DNA of 64,000 nt, from positions 81,988,018 through 82,052,017 of the forward strand of contig CM042151.1 in NCBI GenBank assembly GCA_023376005.1, written 5' to 3'. Source of the stretch: Doryteuthis pealeii. Taxonomy: Eukaryota; Mollusca; Cephalopoda; Myopsida; Loliginidae. The notes under the pieces were generated by a model, which was not told the origin of the DNA, searched no databases, and worked only from the letters and a program-made list of their open reading frames with translations. The position numbers and the translations under genes are program-made. Shown one piece after another: positions 21,840-35,216 of the stretch; position 1 is the stretch's first letter; every line of letters begins with the position of its first letter.

Positions 21840-23155
21840 TACTAAATCCACATTCCTAGATTCTTAATATAACAAGAAGAATACAACTTCAAATAAATAG
21901 AAGTGATTAATTATATAGAACAAACCATTTCCTGTGCTTTTTGTAAGGGTTATTTTCAGAGAATAAATCAATTTGATATAATTCTGAAATACATGTTAGT
22001 AAAATAATATACGGAATATTACACTGGCTGATAATAGATAATAATATATAATAATAGATGTTGGGTTGTAGAGGAGCCTGAAAGTGAAAGAAAGAAAAAG
22101 AAAACATTTGGAAGTGAATTTTAAATAAATTATTTTCCCGTTTATTTTATTAAAGAGAAGAATATAATTCTGATACATGTTAGTAAATAATATACGGAAT
22201 ATCACACTGGCTAATAATAGATAATAATATATAATAAGAGAGGTTGATTTTTAGAGGAATTTAGAGAAGCATGAAAAGTAAAAAAGAAAAAGAAAACATT
22301 TGGAAGTGAATTTTAAGGTAAACTTATTTTCACGCTTATCTTATTAAAAGAGAAGAATATTAAAATCATAATAATCATGTTAAAAAGACTCAATACGATG
22401 AATACATTTGTGAAGGGTTAAAATCAAAATCATGTACAAAAGAAATTGCAATTGAAAATTAAATGCGATTAAAATAATTAAAACGGGATTTCTTACACCG
22501 GGTACGCAAATTAAATTACGCATGAGATATTCTCTTTAAATTAAAGGAGATGAAATTTCAATCGTAATTTTCAAAAGTCTTCCAAAGAGATTTTACTCTT
22601 TGCAATAAAAATGAAAATTCTATGATTTTTGTATTTGTGAACGTAATTGCTCGACTGGAATTTGAACACATTTACTACGTTGTCGCAGTTCATCACATTA
22701 GCCACTACGCCAGGGGAACTACCCCTAAAATTATATGAATTATAGTGAAAAGGTAAAATACAAATGGTATGTTTGTGAAAGATAAAATTCAAAAACGGTT
22801 GTTGGTAAAAAGAAAAACGAGTAAATATTTACAAAAAATGGAAATGTAAAAGAAAAAAAAACTTTAAAGAGGCACCGAACGATAACACAAAATATATTCT
22901 CTTTAGATTTTACTTATAGCAAATGGGAATATATACGTCTCCAATTGTCCATATAATTCTTTTCATTTGCATATCATTATTGGCCTCGTGTATTTTCTTA
23001 ATCGTTTAGATGAGTATTCATCAAATGGTTTTGGTCGTTTGTTCAATATTGAACTTATGTCTCCACATTAGTTTACAATATGGATTATTCGATTTTTTTC
23101 CAGTAGAAATATTTCCACAATTTAAAATGTACATATCTTTATATTGCCCAAAACA
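21840..23155. other. 3' flank of ZNF copy 2, with repeat family A fragments
   Basis: Two partial family A copies lie at about 21.86-22.05 and 22.13-22.3 kb (TGATATAATTCTGAAATACATG). A tRNA-like relic on the minus strand lies near 22650-22725, equivalent to that at 3238. At the position of the family's poly(A) signal (near 22960) the hexamer is changed, with TTTCATT in place of TTTATT in plus-strand view. Confidence 0.5.
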
Positions 23156-24557
23156 CTATGATTGTTCAATCCATGGAATTGCCCCCAGTATATTATCTTC
23201 AATCGGAATGTTTCTTTCTAATCCATTAGAAGCAGTTGAAAAACTTTCTTGTTTCTGTGTCGAGGGATTTAGACATTGTTGATAGAAAGTATTTTGTACG
23301 AAACCGATGTTTTGCATTTGAGAGTTCGCGTTTTTGTTATCAGCTATTGATGTAGCATTTGTTTCTGGTAAAGTTTCGTCTCTTTGATTTGATTGCTGAT
23401 ATTCATGTGAAGAATGAGGAGTATTAAGATTAAATATTTCAAATTCTGAGGACACCCACGAGAAAGTATCGAAGCTTATTCCCTTCTCTTCAGTAACTTA
23501 TGATATTAAAGGAAACGATTGTTCTATGTTCCCCGCTAAACAACTTACACTTTCGGATAGATGTTCTATTGATCTGTTTAGAATTGATATTTCTGTGTTA
23601 GGCATTGACATGTGCAAGTTTTGTCCATTTTCTGTATTGAAGATAAAAGAGTTTGTGTCTTGTCTTTCATTTAACGTTTGAATATTTTCGCCGCCTTGCA
23701 TTTGTACGTTTATGTCAAGAGGTGAAATAGTTGATTGGATATTCTGTGAAATAAACTGGTGTGGAAATGTTGTTTTATCCATTTCATTAAATCGTGTCGA
23801 TAAGTTTAAATAATTAGAAACATTTTCATTGGTTATTTCATCTTGGAATGAATGTTGTTCAGGAAATATCGCTGATTGAATATTGAAAGATGGCTGCTTT
23901 GAATTATTTGCCTCATCTTCCGAATGAATTTCCCGGTGATATGTCATCTGATTATTCATTGGAAATTTGTTATGGTATACCAGGTATGGATTCCGAATTT
24001 CCCAATCCATTATGCTCAGATTTCTGGCCGGGATATTTGGCTGGGGAAATTCTGTATCTGTGCATTGATGATATTTTAACTTTACTTGGTAGGAATATTC
24101 TTTCTCACCTTCAATTTTGCTCAGATTTCTGACTGAAATGTTCGTCTGGGGAATTTCCTCTTGTTGTGAATTCTTTAGTGGAGATTTCATTTTGTTATTA
24201 TTTGAGGAAATTTTTTTTATTCACAGTTGTATGTGTGCGTCCATGACGCTTTAAACTGTGAGCACGTGTAAATGTTTTGTTACAATCATCACATTTGTAC
24301 GGTCTCTCTCCTGTGTGAGTGTGTTCATGGAGTTTTAAATCGTTAGACTGTGTAAAGGCCCTGGTGCATTGATGACATTTGAAAGGTCTCTCCCCAGTGT
24401 GAGTGCGTTCATGACGTTTTAAATGGCTACCTTGAGTAAAGGCTTTGGTGCATTTATAACATTTGAAGGGTCTCTCACCTGTATGTGTACGCATATGAAC
24501 TTTTAAATTTTCTTTGGTTGATAAAACCTTCTTACATATACTGCATTTAAATGCCAT
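23156..24557 (-). pseudogene. C2H2 zinc-finger gene, copy 2 (frameshift plus nonsense)
   Basis: The ATG at 24557 opens four intact C2H2 fingers, each with the CxxC and HxxxH pairs, joined by TGERP linkers. An extra base in an A-rich run at about 24205-24220 then shifts the frame, so the finger frame stops at 24198 after only ten more residues. In the shifted frame the conserved C-terminal region is open from about 24190 to 23498, where a TAA replaces the Lys codon seen in the intact paralogue. The same frame then continues to the terminal Ile-Pro-Trp-Ile-Glu-Gln-Ser and a stop at 23156. One frameshift and one in-frame stop therefore separate three good pieces. It could still encode a short four-finger protein. 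A homopolymer assembly error could explain the first lesion but not the second. Confidence 0.85.
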
Positions 24558-24746
24558 ATTACCTATATGTTCTCGTATGTGAACTTCTATGTTATCTTTT
24601 AAAATAAAACTTTACACATTCATTGCATTTGAACACTTTTCCCTTGCGAATATTCAATCTTTAAATGGTAAAATTTTGGAATTGTGAATACGTCCAATAA
24701 CTATAAGCTAGTGTCGATTTACAATATTTTACATCGATTCACTTAC

Positions 24747-24828
24747 GTAATAATTCCGTTTTTACCATTTAACAAAATCCTCTGAATCTTGCAATACACT
24801 CGTGAGAAATATCTCCCCGGTGATGAGA
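24747..24828 (-). other. Putative 5' exon upstream of ZNF copy 2
   Basis: Minus-strand segment between an acceptor-like TTTGATTGCAG and a consensus donor GTAAGTGAAT (24746-24737). It is shorter (82 bases) than the 169-base equivalent in copies 1 and 3, through an internal deletion. The donor is intact here and in copy 3. Confidence 0.4.
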
Positions 24829-26834
24829 CTGCAATCAAATAAAAATAAAAAAAATTAAAAGATAAATAAATACATTATAAATCAAAGTTGTAGAAATTTC
24901 GCCCACAGAACAATAAAAGAAATCAAAGTGACTTAAGAAGTATGAAATACACCCTCTCCATTAAATGCAAGTGCCAAATTGACGACATATATCAGCTGTT
25001 CTCCAAAGACTGATTGAAAATAGTTTGAATTGATATTCCAACAAACATGATAATCTTCTTTTGAATTAAATATTGTAATATTTTGGTAGTGAAAAATGTA
25101 ACCATGAGATATATAGACTAATAAACGTATATGGAATGATCCCGGAATCATGAATAACAGGATGTCTGAAAAATCTCAAATCAAATCTTCAACTTAATCA
25201 GAAGAGCTATGGAAAACTGAAAAGTATAACTAACAACTGGAGGACAAATCCTAGCAGAGGTAAAAATCGAAAGAGACATCTTCCAGGTTGACTCACCATC
25301 GTTATTAGTATTTAGTATAGTAATGATGCCATTGAATTGAATACTAAGGAGACTAAATATTTACTACATAGAAAACATATTTACAAAGTTCTAATTAAAG
25401 ATAAATCACCTCATGTATATAGATAATATCAAGATTTTTGCCAAGAAAGATTTGTTTTTAGAATCTTTAAATAAAATTCTTTGAATATGAAATTTGAAAC
25501 TTAAAATTAAATGGTTCATATTTTAAATGAATTTTATCTATTAATTCTACATATTTTTTGTGCTATGGTAGGTACAAATGGTAATATTTATTTAAAAGAA
25601 TTTTGATTTATTTCCATTGAATCAGTTTGATTCAAACGATTCAGCAATTAAATTAGAAGAATTCGTTGGTTCTGTTTAAAAGTGTGTGGGGGACTCAATG
25701 TATGGATGGCAGGATAGGAATTATTTACCGATATGATTATAATAAAAAGGTTGGCTCATCATTTCCAAAAATTAACGAAATACTAAAGACACCTGGTAAA
25801 AGACGGAAAGCAGCACACCTGAAAAGTTAATGAAGTTAAGACGGTCAAATTAAGCAAGAAGTGAACAGGAGTCAGAGTAAATCAATGTGTGGAAACCATT
25901 GAAGCATTCAAATATCATAATGATCTAATTTTAGTGATTACTTAGCAAAATACTCTTGTTTTGTAGCTCTGATAGTTCTGTATATTTCATTAATTAATTC
26001 TCTGCACTGTTAATTGAAAATATTTTCTGCTTTTCTTTTAAATAATAACTGACGTTTTATAGCCAAAATTTTTATTTCAGATTGTTCAATCCATAAAAAA
26101 AGTATTTTGTAAATATATTTTCCTTGCCAATCATATTACAACGGATGAAATTGATGTACAAAACAAATTATGGACATTAATGTTAATAGCCATTATCGAA
26201 AACAAATAAAAATTATTCCCTCAAAAATATTACTTAATATAAATATTATTAAGAAAAAGGCTTATTTTATCATCGTTTGCATTTAACATGTAACCATTCA
26301 CAATGAAAGATAGTATTTACACCAGTATGAAATCTCACGCCAAAGTGTTGGGGCGAGATGTTATGTATATAAGCTAAATTGATTACGTTTACTTAAAAAA
26401 AAAAATAAGATATAATAAAATTGATAATAATAAAAGAGGATATTTTTTACTTTAAGCTAACACTGAATCCATGTTTAGGTCTTTTGTGTCCCTTACTTTG
26501 GTAGCTCTCCGACGAAGGAGACTCATCTGTTATTGGAACTTGGTCATGTAATAAAACACATTGTATACCCAGCTCACTTGTTATCATTTTTTTAATATAA
26601 TAATGAAATACCTAACATAACACTAATGCTCAGTAACGTATATGATGATTTGGTACACTAAAGAATGCGAGACCCAAATAATATATCAATTGATATAGTG
26701 ACCTCCAACTGAATACGTTTTCTTAAAATATTTTAAAATATATTAGTGGTTATTGAATTTGGATCAATGTCAGTCCGCCCCTCCCCAAACACAATTGACT
26801 CAGATCGAAACATTGATTATTTTTTTTATTAAAA
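24829..26834. other. Intergenic block of the duplicated unit
   Basis: No gene recognised. Stretches near 25.0-25.45 kb recur at 42.3-42.95 kb (for example ATGATGCCATTGAATT and TATATAGATAATAT), and stretches near 25.95-26.3 kb recur at 43.96-44.3 and 44.66-45.0 kb. This supports large-scale duplication of the region. Confidence 0.5.
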
Positions 26835-27463
26835 CTAGCAAATATATGCACCCTCCGGGTGCAAGTATTTAACTTTTAATGTAATGAAATATCGCATTAA
26901 ATTAGAAAGGCTAATGAAACTAAATAAGAATGCAGATAAAAAGATTTGAAACAGAGGGAGGTATAATCGAAAAATAGAACAGCTGAAATTTACTCTTCCA
27001 TCACTCTCGTCTTTCATTGTTATTTTTTCTAATTTAAGTATTTAGTTAAAAGAGGAAGTAAAGAATAAAATTACAGTTATCTTTTCTTGTTAATGGATTT
27101 CATTTAAGATTCATTGAAGAGATTTTTGCTAATATTCATTAAAATAAAACCAAACAGTTAGAAACCAATAATACTAAGCATATATTTATTAAAATTACAT
27201 TTTTAATATCAATATGCAAATTAGGCTTCCCGTTCACACTGTAAACCGCTATTTTGTTGTATATATAAATACAATTGCATGTTATTAGTATGTAGATATG
27301 GTTAACAGTATAAATAATAAAAAACAATTTTATTAATAATTGAGGTTAAGATAAGGATAAATTCATGGTGAATGTGATGTCAATTACTAAGGGAATTGTG
27401 ACTTGAGTAGTGATTTAGTTTCGGTTACAGTCAGAAAAACACACAATCTCCATTATAATAAGA
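26835..27463 (-). mobile_element. Non-autonomous Helitron, copy 2
   Basis: Minus-strand copy of the element at 11048-11687. Its 5' end TCTTATTATAATGGAG is at 27463 and its 3' end is CTAG at 26838-26835, preceded by the GCACCCGGAGGGTGC hairpin. The flanks are A before and T after. It is 629 bp and has no coding capacity. Confidence 0.85.
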
Positions 27464-27500
27464 TATCAACATTTACTAACATGTTAATTATAGAATATAT

Positions 27501-27960
27501 CTATTTTAATATTTAACAGAATATTCATATTACAAGAAACCCCACGCAATTTAATTTTCAATTGACCAAGATAATGATGAAAATTATTTACCTGGCAATA
27601 ATTTTTAAGACAGAAAAATTATTTAAAGGTAATTTAGCAATTGAATGAAAATTAGGATAGATATTTTTTTTAGTAAAACTTTATAGAAGACGTTGTTTAG
27701 TTTTAAATAATCAGGCAAAAAAAGACAGATTTTCATGGAGGAAGATTCTTGTTTTAATCTCTTACAGGCGGGTGTATATCTTAGCATAAAAATATCTATC
27801 CTAATTTTCATTCAATTGCTAAATTACCTTTAAATAATTTTTCTGTCTTAAAAATTATTGCCAGGTAAATAATTTTCATCATTAACTTGGTCATTTGAAA
27901 ATTAAATTGCGTGGGGTTTCTTGTTATATGAATATTCTGTTAAATATTAAAATCGAATCG
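27501..27960. repeat. Long inverted repeat, arms about 170 bp
   Basis: About 27501-27672 and 27782-27957 are near-perfect reverse complements around a centre of about 110 bases; shared phrases include CCCACGCAATTTAATTTTC and its complement. No transposase is present. It lies between Helitron copy 2 and the orphan zinc-finger 5' flank. Confidence 0.75.
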
Positions 27961-27977
27961 ATTTAATGCACTGGATA

Positions 27978-28235
27978 AAACCAACACTTTTCTCTTGCGA
28001 ATATTCAATCTTTAAATGGTAAATTTTCGGAATTGTGAATGCGTCCAATAACTGTAAGCTAGTGCCGATTTATATATTTCACCACGATTAACTTACATAA
28101 TTCAGTTTTCACCATTTAACAAAATCCTCTGACTCTTGCAATACAATCAGTGAAACAACACGTGAGATATATTCCCCTTGGTGATGAATCTGCAATCAAA
28201 TAAAAAATTAAATTAAAAGATAAATAAATAGATTA
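27978..28235 (-). pseudogene. Orphan zinc-finger 5' flank without its gene
   Basis: Minus-strand paralogue of the region just upstream of the zinc-finger ATGs. It contains the acceptor-like TTTGATTGCAG (28190-28191 is the AG), a shortened exon-like segment (28097-28189), a perfect donor GTAAGT (28096-28091), and the start of the intron-like stretch with the relic TTGAATATTCGCAAG. It stops at about 27978, where the coding region should follow but does not. It is evidence of a fifth locus whose finger exon was lost. Confidence 0.6.
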
Positions 28236-28494
28236 TTTCAGATTATTCAGGAAAACAATGAAGTCATAATTGAAAGTTGTAGAAATTTTACCCACAGAGC
28301 AATAAAAAAAATCAAAGTGACTAATCAAATACCCCCACCCCATTAAAGGCAAGCGTCAAATTGACGACAGATATCAGCTGTTCTCCGAAGACTGAACGAT
28401 AATATATTGAATTGATATCCCAACAGATATAATAATTTATTGTAGTATTTTGGTAGTAATCCTTTTTAAACTTTAATTCGAAAATCTAATGGAT

Positions 28495-29159
28495 GATAAT
28501 AATAATAATAATAATAATAATATAATGGAGATTGTGTGTTTTTCTGTCTGTAACCGAAACTATATTCCTACTCAAGTCACAATTCTCTTAGTTATTGGCA
28601 TCACATTCTCCATGATTTTATTTTTATCTAAACCTCAATTATTAATAAAATTGTCTTACATTATTAATACTGTTAAACTATGTCTACATACTGACAACAT
28701 GCAATTATATTCATATATACAACAAAATAGCGGTTTACAGTGTGAACGGGAAGGCTAATTTGCACATTAATATTAAAAAATCGAATTTAATAAATATGTG
28801 CTTAGTATCATTGATTTCTAACTGTTTAGTTTTATTTTAATGAATATAAGCAAAAATCTCTTCAATGAATCTTAAATGAAATCCATTAACAAGATAAAAT
28901 AACTGTCATTTTATTCTTTACTTCCTCTTATAACTAAATACTTAAATTAGAAAAAATAACAATGAAAGACGAGAGTGATGGAAGAGCAAGTTTCAGTTGT
29001 TCCATTTTTTATTATACTCCCTCTGTTTCAAATCTTTTATTGTTTCAAATCTTTTTATCTGTATTCTTATTTAGTTTTATTAGTCTTTCTAATTGAATAC
29101 AATATTTTATTACATTAAAACTTAAATACTTGCACCCGGAGGGTGCATATATTTGCTAG
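28495..29159 (+). mobile_element. Non-autonomous Helitron, copy 3, with (AAT)n at its 5' end
   Basis: The body from TATAATGGAGATTG onward matches copies 1 and 2 and ends with the GCACCCGGAGGGTGC hairpin and CTAG (29156-29159), followed by T. The first bases, including the expected TC, are replaced by an (AAT)n tract (28495-28521), and more AAT units follow the 3' end. It may have inserted into (AAT)n, or the repeat may have expanded afterwards. Confidence 0.75.
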
Positions 29160-29200
<41 letters not shown>

Positions 29201-29309
29201 GGAACTAGAGAAGCATAAAAGCTATTATACCTCGATCAACAGGTATAAAGAAAAGGTAGAAATAATGAGAAAAATGTAATCAAGGCATAGGTAGACTAAA
29301 ACCCACATA

Positions 29310-30356
29310 GAACTCACCTTTGTCTTTTCACTCAGCTAATGGTTATTTTCAGAGAACTGATCAATTTGATATAATTCTGAAATATATGTTAGTAAAATAA
29401 TATATAGAATATTTCACTGGCTAAATGTTAGGGGGCGAGTAAGTTACCTTCATAGATATTATTCAAGTCCTACCTTTATTATTTTAATAAACCTTACTAC
29501 GAAAATGAATTCCTGCAATTGATGAAAAAGTGCAAATATCTGGTTAACAAGGGTACGTGAGTTCGTTCCTTACTCTTGCCTTTTGCAGAGTCTAAACCTT
29601 GAAAATATTCAGAAGATGTAACAAGGTTGGTGGACACGTTAATTAAAATGTTACTAAATTAACATTCGTATATTATTGATATAAGAAGACAAATACAACT
29701 TAAAATATATACAAAATATTAATTACACGTAAATCATCTTTTTCTATGCACTCAGCTAATGGCTATTTTCAGAGAATTAATCAATTTAATATAATTCTTA
29801 AATATATGTGAGTAAAATAAAATACACAATATTACTCTGGCTAAATGGTAAGAGGAGTAAGAAATTATTCAAGTCTTGCGTCTATTTAGTTTTAATAAAT
29901 CTTACTACGGAAAAGAATTCCCTGCAAAGAAAGAAAAAGGTGCAAATAATCTGTAAACAAGAGAACGTTAGTTCGTTCTGTACTCTTATTTTTTGTAGCG
30001 TCAAAAACTAGACAACATTCAGAAAATTTAAGAATATTGATGGACATGATGTGTAGAATATTTCATTAAGTGAGTTCGTTCCTTACACTTACCTTTTGTA
30101 GCTGTAGAATATTGCATGATGTTAAAAAAATAATTTCGAGATGTTTTACATGAGAAATATTCTAATTTTTTTATTATAAACCTTTTTGAAACATTATATC
30201 GTTTATTTAATCTTAATGTAATAAATGTTGCATTCATTTAATTATTCTTGTGTGTTTATCAAAGACGAATATTTCTCTCGAGAATTGTGTGAAAGAAAAC
30301 ACAAAATGCCTATTTGGTTGTTAAAATTATTCGAATTTATATGACCTCTCTCTCTC

Positions 30357-30405
<49 letters not shown>

Positions 30406-30850
30406 TTTCAGTCTCGGAGGACTATGATATAATTTTTGTGTCCCTAAAGTTACTGTGCGTCATGTGATTGTAAATCCAATATTAGAAAAATATTCTCGAC
30501 CACAGGTGACGCATGTTAAGGCTGTCCCTGAAGATGTTGATGTACCGGTGCTTTGTTACTGCTGCTTTCTTCTGGAACTCCTAGCTTCATGGTGTTGCAC
30601 CAGGGTGACTTCAGACATGAACAGCCCTCTGTATGTATATATATATATATATATATACACACCATTGGCATTTGGCATAGCGCAAAACCCTTTGGGGTAC
30701 GAATCGAACAACCTCATAACCATGAATAATAATAAGGAAGACTCGGCTCTTTAACCTAGGTATGGCAACCAAAGTCGGGAAAGAAAAACCCTGATGTAAG
30801 ACTAGTTAAATACTCTTTTAATTTGACCTTGTGTCACATCTTGCAGAGAG
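29310..30850 (+). repeat. Repeat family A copies, ending in (TA)n
   Basis: A partial copy (29310-29620) and a longer one (29740-30850) carry the TTTGATATAATTCTGAAATATATG and GAGTTCGTTC landmarks. The longer copy runs through (TA)n at 30362-30401, a unique insert of about 235 bases, a second (TA)n at 30637-30656, and the CATTGGCATTTGGCATAGCG phrase. No coding capacity is recognised. Confidence 0.7.
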
Positions 30851-30946
30851 TTGGGTAAATACATACAAAAAATCGATGTATCTCCCGAACAATACTGACA
30901 CTTAGTTCTTCGAAATTCTCATTGGAAGGGCGTCGCAGATGACTCC

Positions 30947-31232
30947 TAATTAGGTTGGTTGGTTGGGTTGTTGGATTTTACGGAATGTCAACCCTTATTG
31001 GGTTATTTTATGCCGAAGACATTTTGTTTTATTCATTCTCGTTATGTATTCAATTTTTTCAGGGCCAATTTTAAAAAAACACATTTTAATACTCATTTTT
31101 TAATCCATCTAACCCATGGGATCTTAATAAGTCGGTCAGAGCAAACAGTAAAAAAGTCACCTTTCCTTGGTCTGTCCCCAACAACTCAGGACATTGGTCT
31201 CCTTAAAACCGGGTCCTACTTCCTCTAGCTAG
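30947..31232 (-). repeat. Relative of the family B element
   Basis: It shares with family B the end-phrase TTTTACGGAATGTCAACCC (plus-strand view) and the CTAACCCATGGGATC region, but the remainder differs. It is a diverged or truncated relative. Confidence 0.45.
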
Positions 31233-31424
31233 ACATTTTTTATTGTTTTCATTCGACGATTTTTTTCTCTTCAGTCCGCACCTCTTCACAACTAGATCTC
31301 TCTATCCTCTGCATTTGAGTACCATAATTTCCCAATCCCAATAATCCATGAAATACCATTCCCAATACATATTATCATGATTTACATTTATAATAAGTGT
31401 AGATAACGTACACAAATTATTATT

Positions 31425-31530
31425 AAAACTGAAAGATCACTCAAAATAAAAGGAAAGAAATACACAATACCCCAACAGAAACTATTGTTGATGTAGACTA
31501 CGCAGATGATATACCAATTCAGAGATATTA
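31425..31530 (+). mobile_element. LINE reverse transcriptase fragment (YADD box)
   Basis: About 100 bases paralogous to 12.1-12.8 and 48.25-48.36 kb. The frame reads VDYADDIPIQ, keeping the Tyr-Ala-Asp-Asp catalytic box, then leaves homology. Too short to be functional. Confidence 0.6.
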
Positions 31531-31969
31531 TTCAAGTCCAAATATTTCAAAATATAAAGTCATTCATCTCGAATAAATAGGCGGTAGAATAAAAACATTT
31601 ATAAAATGATTGTAACGTATCAAATTGAATTTAACCAGAATTATAAACATGGGATATTCAAATCGTCAAACAGCGAGCGAACTACAATACAAAATTTCAT
31701 TCAAATTCGTTCCTAAAGTAAAAATGGAACTTTCAAGATATCAAGTCATTCATCTTAAATGAAAAATATCGTATTAAATTGGCAAAATCGTATCGAACTG
31801 AAACTAACAAGAACATCATAATTATAACATGTAATATTTAAATCGTCAATCGCTTAACGAACTGTAATATACTATATATTGTAAACCTGGAAATTAAGAT
31901 TAAAATTAAACAATATGTTATTTAAAATATATTATTTATATAACAAGAAAAATACAACTTAAAATATAT

Positions 31970-34900
31970 AAAAAACATAGATTACATAGAACTCACCTTT
32001 TTCTTCGCACTCAGCTAATGGTTATTTTCAGAGAACTGGTCAATTTAATATAATTCTGAAATATATGTTAGTAAAATAATATATAGAATATTTCACTGGA
32101 TAAATGATAGGAGGCGGGTAAGTTACTTTCCGAGATATTATTCAAGTCCTATGTTTATTATTTTTGATAAATCTTACTACGAAAAAGAATGTCCTGCAAT
32201 TGATGAAAAAGTACAAATATCTGGTAAACTAGGGTACGCGAGTTCGTTTCTCACTCTTAGACCGAAGATAATACCATATCAAATTTCAATACTGTGTTAT
32301 TTGACTTGTTTTTGTATATTCATAATATAACAAGAAAAACACGAAATATATACAAAAGATAGATTGCATAGAACTCAACTTTTTTCTTGAACTCAGCTAT
32401 TGGTTATTTTCAGAGAATGGATGAATTTGATATAATTCTGAAATATATGTTAGTAAAATAATATACGGAATATTACACAGACTAAATGTTACTTTCCGAG
32501 ATATTATTGAAGTTTAACGTTTATTAACAAATTTTACTATGAATTTCCTTCAATTAATGGAAAAGTGCACATATCTGGTAAACAAGGTTACGCGAGTTCG
32601 TTCCTTACTCTTACCTTTTGCAGTGTCCAAACCTTGAAATTATTCAGAATATTTAAGAATACTGATAGACACGATAAGTAAAATGTTACTAAATCATTAT
32701 TCGTAATTATTGATATAAGAAGACAAATACAACTTCAAATATATACAAGATATTAATTACACGTAACTAACCTTTTTCTTTCTACTTAGCTAATGGTTAT
32801 TTTCAGAGAATTAATCAATTTGATATAATTCATAAATATATGTTAGTAAAATTAAATTACAGAATATTACTCTTGCTAAATGGTAACGGGAGTAATATAA
32901 TATTAAAGTCTTGCGTCTATTTATTTTTTGATAAATCTTACAACGGAAAAGAATTCCTTGCAAAGAAAGAAAAAGTGCAAATATCCTGTAAACAAGAGAA
33001 CGTGGGTTCGTTCTGTAATCTTACATTTTCTGATCCGAGTCAATTGTTTTTGTTGGGGATGACGATGATCCAAATTCAATAACCACTAATATATTTTAAA
33101 ATATGTTACAACTCAAGGGAAAGAAAAGTAATCACTACTTTTTATTAAAATATTTTCAGATATTTTAGTTGATTGGGGGTTTCTTTTTTTTTGGGGGGGG
33201 GAGAATTCTTATAGAAAATTTATTTATTTATTATTTGTTGAAAACGGCCATTTCGAATTTTAAAAACAATTACGTTTAAAATTTAAAAGAAAGACAAGAC
33301 CTGACTCACATTGTAATTAAATTGATTTTTTTAAGCTAAGAACTATTTGTAGAATTTCTGTCAACTAGAAATATAAACATTATATGATAAAATTTATTTA
33401 ACTAAGAAAGGATATTAGATTTAAGAATTAAAAATTCCATCAACTGTTTTAACAGAGGTTTAGTGGAAGAGACAGACAAGCGATATCACAAGGACGAAGT
33501 AACTAAAAAGTAGAGAATTTCTCTTATATGACTGGCAGAATAGGAACAATTTACCGACATGGTTTTAATAAAAGGATTTGTTCGAAATTTTCAGAAACTG
33601 ACCTACTACAAGAGACACATAAAAAGGGATGAAAGGTTCGACGAGGAAAGAATCGAAGAAGTGGAAACGAATCAGAATAAATCAACGAGAAGAAATAATT
33701 GAAGCTTTCAGATGTTACAGTGAAATAATTCAAGTGATCACTGGTAAAAACCGAATTTTTGTTCCGTATATTTCATGCATTGTTGACGGAAAATATTCTA
33801 TACTTTACATTTCAAATAAAACTGAAATTTTCCAGACTAATTTGTTATTTTACATCCGTATAGAAGAATCTTATCAGTATATATCGCATGAAAATTATTA
33901 ATATACAAAAGGTGTTATGAACACCAGTTTCAACGACCAAAAATTCACCCCCTCGTTTTGAGATATTATGTTGATTTTAAGTTTCAAGAAAACGTCTTTG
34001 AAAATAAATCATTATGTATCTTAAGTTATTTATTAACAACATTATATATGTATAATTAAATGAATAGTTTCTCTTTTTTTTAGTTGCCACATAGTAAAAA
34101 AGGGGATAAAATCCATGATGATATTATTTCAATGGTCGATGTATAATATTAAGAAAAAACCTATTTTATTATCGATTATATTTAATATGTAAATATTATT
34201 AATATAATATTTTGATATTTGTCAGTCATTACTTATATGTAACTGATATTAATAATGATTTTATTGGGTTTATTAACTTAACTCGTCCATGTAAAAACCA
34301 TGGGAAAACTTTCAAAACTCCATCTCGATTTTACCAACATTTTAATTAGATATTGTTGATTTCAGAAAGGGTTAATCTGATGAAATAATTCAGTTCATTT
34401 ACAAAAATATTTCAAGAAATTGTCCATTTAAAATCGGAAACATTCATTTAAGCGTATTCAGACATTCACCCCAAATGAATAGACGGTAGAACAAACACTT
34501 TATAAAAATGATTATAACGAACGTGTCAAACTATTATAAACATGTAGCATTAAAACCGACGAACGCCGAGCGAACTGCAATACAAAATATCATTCAAATT
34601 TGTTCCTAAAGTAAAAATGGTATTTTCAACATATCAAGTCATTCCTTCCAAATGAACTGACGACAGAAAACCAATTAAATTGGCAAAATCATATCAAATT
34701 GATATTAACAAAAACATCAAAATTATAACATGGAATATTTAAACTGTCAATCGCTTGACGAAATGCAATATAAAATACTTTTGCAAACCTGGAAAGTAAA
34801 ATTATAATTAAACGGCGCAACTAAACTCATGTTTCTATATTCTTAATATAACCAGAAAAATACAACTTCAAATAAATATGAATGTTAATTACATAGAACA

Positions 34901-35180
34901 AACCTTTTTCTGTGCCTTTGGTAAGGGTTATTTTCAGAGAATGAATCAATTTGATATAATTCTGAAATATGTGTTAGTAAAAATATAGACAGAATATTAC
35001 ACTGGCTAAATGCTGGGGGGGGGGGTAAGTTACTTTCCGAGATATTATTCAAGTTCCACGTTTATTATTTTTAATAAATCTGACTATGAAAAAGACTTTT
35101 CTGCAACGAAAGAAAATGTGCAAATATCTGGTAAACAAGGGTACGCGAGTTCGTTCCTTACTTTTTATAGCGTCAAAGCG
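31970..35180 (+). repeat. Four more partial family A copies and unit flank
   Basis: Family A landmarks start near 31970, 32330, 32740 and 34800. Between them, 33130-34780 is a segment whose closer copies are the palindrome at 62.0-64.0 kb and more diverged ones are near 46.1-47.3 and 59.3-60.9 kb. The 90-codon frame at 33629-33901 is not kept open in these copies, so it is not called. Confidence 0.6.
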
Positions 35181-35216
35181 TTATAGCGTTCGGTTCACCA
35201 GCCATTACAACTGATT

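Noticed and set aside
33629..33901. 90-aa basic protein
   Set aside because: The corresponding stretches at 46.4 and 63.8 kb do not keep the frame, and no domain is recognised.
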